From NCBI GenBank assembly GCA_025782575.1, contig JALGYY010000025.1, positions 138,383 to 202,382 of the forward strand: a stretch of 64,000 nucleotides of DNA, written 5' to 3'. The notes under the pieces were generated by a model. The model saw nothing but the letters and a program-made list of their open reading frames with translations, made no database searches and was not told the origin of the DNA. Made by a program: the position numbers and the translations under genes. This DNA is from a bacterium (GTDB lineage Bacteria > Orphanbacterota > Orphanbacteria > Orphanbacterales > Orphanbacteraceae). Positions 62,435-64,000 of this stretch are shown here, piece by piece; position 1 is the stretch's first letter, and each line of letters starts with the position of its first letter.

Positions 62435-63649
62435 ATGTTAGGAAGGCTAGCGATTTCATGGCTCACATCGACAGCGCTCCTGATTGTCATGACAACTTCG
62501 GTGTTCGCAGCCGGCTTGAGCCATGTGCGCCTACGGGGAACACTGCAAACCACCGCGCGGGGTGAAGAGCAGGCCCTCAGCGCGAATCAATTCAACCGAG
62601 GTGATACGACCTACGACTATCTTATCTTCCGACTTCATCTCGAGGCCGCGCCAAGCGATCGTCTGCAAATTATTTCCCAGATTATGTATAACGACTCGTT
62701 CAGCAAAGACTTCGCTCTGTATGGTGCTTATTTCCTATACGAAGCACTGGAACAGGGGCGGCTCTATTTTGAAGCGGGAAAAATCCCGTCTCCATTCGGA
62801 ACGTTTGCAGCGAGAAGCTATCCGGACAAAAACCCCTTGATAGGCATTCCCCTCATGTACTACTACCATAGCCCATTGCTTCGCCGGACGATCCCGTCGA
62901 GCGCTGATGATCTTCTTGCTGTGTATGGCCAGGGGCAGGATGGGCTCAACGGCTATCCCGCCGGCCTTGGGAGCCAGCCATTCACTTCCCGCGGATTACC
63001 AATTATCTACGACGCCTGCTGGGACCTGGGCAGCGTTCTTCTAGGTGCGAAGAGCCCGTTCGAGTATCGCTTTGGAGTAGTGCTCGGGGCTCCCGGGGGA
63101 CCGGAGAGCAACAATGTTGACTCGAACGACAACAGGACGGTCATTGGCCGATTCGGATTGGCACCTTCGGCTGGGATTCGATTGGGCATCTCCGGGGCTA
63201 GGGGATCATATCTGGCAAACAGCCTTGACCCCGTACTTCCGACCAACTCGGTCGCGGAAGACTACAAGCAGACTGTCATTGGTTGCGATTTCGAAGCGAG
63301 CCGGGATCGCTGGATCGTGCGATCCGAGGCGGCTCTAAATAGTATTGAATCTCCATTCATCTCTGAGAACCTGAATAGTAAATCCTGGTATGCAGAATTC
63401 GAAACCAAGCCCTGGGCCGGTAGCGGTTTTGCGGCACGGTGGGATGAGCTCATATATGGCCAGATCAAGGGCTCCGACGGGATGGACCACCACTGGGCTG
63501 AGTCGATTCGCAGGCTCGAAATCGGGTCTTACTATTGGATCACCGCCGACCTGGTAGTCAAAGCGAACGTTCAGTGGAATTCCCTCGGTGCAGGCTCGTT
63601 TGGTCCCGGCGATCCATTGGAAAGCTTGCAGGTAGTTGCTCGGTTCTAG
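62435..63649 (+). CDS. Outer-membrane porin-like beta-barrel protein
   Basis: 404 residues with a signal peptide ending SVFAAG and amphipathic strands throughout (LHLEAAPSDRLQIISQIMYN, GRLYFEAGKIPSPFGTFAAR). It ends LQVVARF, with the terminal Phe of outer-membrane barrels. The GKIPSPFGTF block recalls porins of the phosphate-selective or alginate-like type, but no specific family is claimed. It follows the kinase by 25 bp in the same operon. Confidence 0.72.
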   Translation: MLGRLAISWLTSTALLIVMTTSVFAAGLSHVRLRGTLQTTARGEEQALSANQFNRGDTTYDYLIFRLHLEAAPSDRLQIISQIMYNDSFSKDFALYGAYFLYEALEQGRLYFEAGKIPSPFGTFAARSYPDKNPLIGIPLMYYYHSPLLRRTIPSSADDLLAVYGQGQDGLNGYPAGLGSQPFTSRGLPIIYDACWDLGSVLLGAKSPFEYRFGVVLGAPGGPESNNVDSNDNRTVIGRFGLAPSAGIRLGISGARGSYLANSLDPVLPTNSVAEDYKQTVIGCDFEASRDRWIVRSEAALNSIESPFISENLNSKSWYAEFETKPWAGSGFAARWDELIYGQIKGSDGMDHHWAESIRRLEIGSYYWITADLVVKANVQWNSLGAGSFGPGDPLESLQVVARF

Positions 63650-64000
63650 GAGAGATGCCCGACAGCTTTCTATCCCTGTGCCTCCAAATAAATCCGTCTG
63701 TGTTGTACTTGCAGAAGGTACGGAGAAGCTCGCTCTAACCAGCGAGACCCAGAAACGTACGCCTACCACCCAGCCATTCTGCTCCAACCACAGGGCCACG
63801 GCGGCCCAACACCCAAAGAAAATCCCGCCTGAGCCACAAGGGCGAAAACGGGTCTCTCTCCCAGCCTCCCCGGGTATGACGCTTATGCAAACTGATATGG
63901 AACGGCCCCAAAGCAAGGGTTTTCTCTTCCGGGCCTCTTCTGGATTTTACATTACTATCCTCATTCGTTGATCTCCGGCAGCGGATGTCGGGAGTCGCTT
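63650..64000. other. Intergenic right edge
   Basis: 351 bp with no gene that can be supported; the open frames here, including a reverse one of 193 residues reaching into the barrel gene, show no family features. It contains the second copy of the extragenic repeat (63858-63878). The downstream gene is beyond the window. Confidence 0.5.
63858..63878. repeat. Extragenic palindrome-like repeat, copy 2
   Basis: An exact 21-base match to 59366-59386 in the same orientation. The flanking bases are only weakly similar, so the shared core is probably a short dispersed repeat rather than a duplicated gene segment. Confidence 0.55.

Noticed and set aside
63335-63916. 193-residue reverse ORF at the right edge
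   Set aside because: Half of it is antisense to the barrel gene, and the rest has unlikely composition and no site or family match.
1-64000. CRISPR array, tRNA or rRNA genes
   Set aside because: No regularly spaced direct repeats and no recognisable tRNA or rRNA sequence were seen on reading; a covariance-model search was not possible.

Overview
The window reads as one contig from an uncultured, GC-rich, Gram-negative bacterium. At least four secreted proteins end in the FlgD/T9SS-like Ig sorting domain (NPFNP, then W-x-G-x-D-x-x-G, then SGVYFxRL and a basic tail ending VLVK, VLLR or ILIR). This is the style of FCB-group and related candidate phyla such as Eisenbacteria, Krumholzibacteriota or Latescibacteria. 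That placement is inferred from protein style; no rRNA or other marker gene is present. No tRNA, rRNA or CRISPR array was recognised.

1-9.9 kb is a glycan or glycoconjugate locus: two stand-alone sulfotransferases, a membrane-anchored cytochrome P450, two tandem paralogous glycosyltransferase-like proteins, a flippase, a sulfotransferase-GT2 fusion, a FkbM methyltransferase and a second (reverse-strand) flippase. It follows the last codons of a sorting-domain protein. 11.4-25 kb (reverse strand) holds an S9 peptidase, a secreted EEP-family nuclease/phosphatase, an operon of TPR/CsgG-like lipoprotein, outer-membrane barrel and a 1641-residue Cys-paired fibronectin protein, then a thioredoxin-like sorting-domain protein and an SGNH hydrolase.

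25-29.4 kb carries a DUF438/hemerythrin/PAS protein and a fluoride-channel cassette (crcB, a lipoprotein with an apparent ATT start, DUF190). An HNH endonuclease lies between crcB and DUF190, and short inverted-repeat elements lie at both edges. 29.4-34.6 kb is a leucine (methylcrotonyl-CoA) catabolism operon whose biotin carboxylase gene is broken by a small deletion and frameshift. A sigma factor with a membrane partner and a three-gene glycosyltransferase operon follow.

39.3-45 kb is a decayed accessory zone of small genes: two ArsR/SRPBCC pairs with palindromic operators, TfoX-N, DinB, a frameshifted DUF899 gene, a decayed SRPBCC duplicate, an IS21 istA fragment joined to an integrase tail, and an HxlR regulator. 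A pentaheme cytochrome c comes next.

46.5-59 kb is a metal-resistance island: a Cus/Czc-type RND tricistron and a two-armed mercury regulon. merR carries the three Hg(II)-binding cysteines and lies between two near-identical MerR-type promoters with 20-bp spacers. The left arm drives a thioredoxin-fold protein and a MerT-MerP fusion. The right arm drives two unrecognised exported proteins, merA and a secreted DsrE-like protein. After an IS3 remnant, an operon of cupredoxin-like protein, sensor kinase and outer-membrane barrel closes the window. The two exported mer-arm proteins and the cupredoxin-kinase-porin module are the best candidates for something undescribed.
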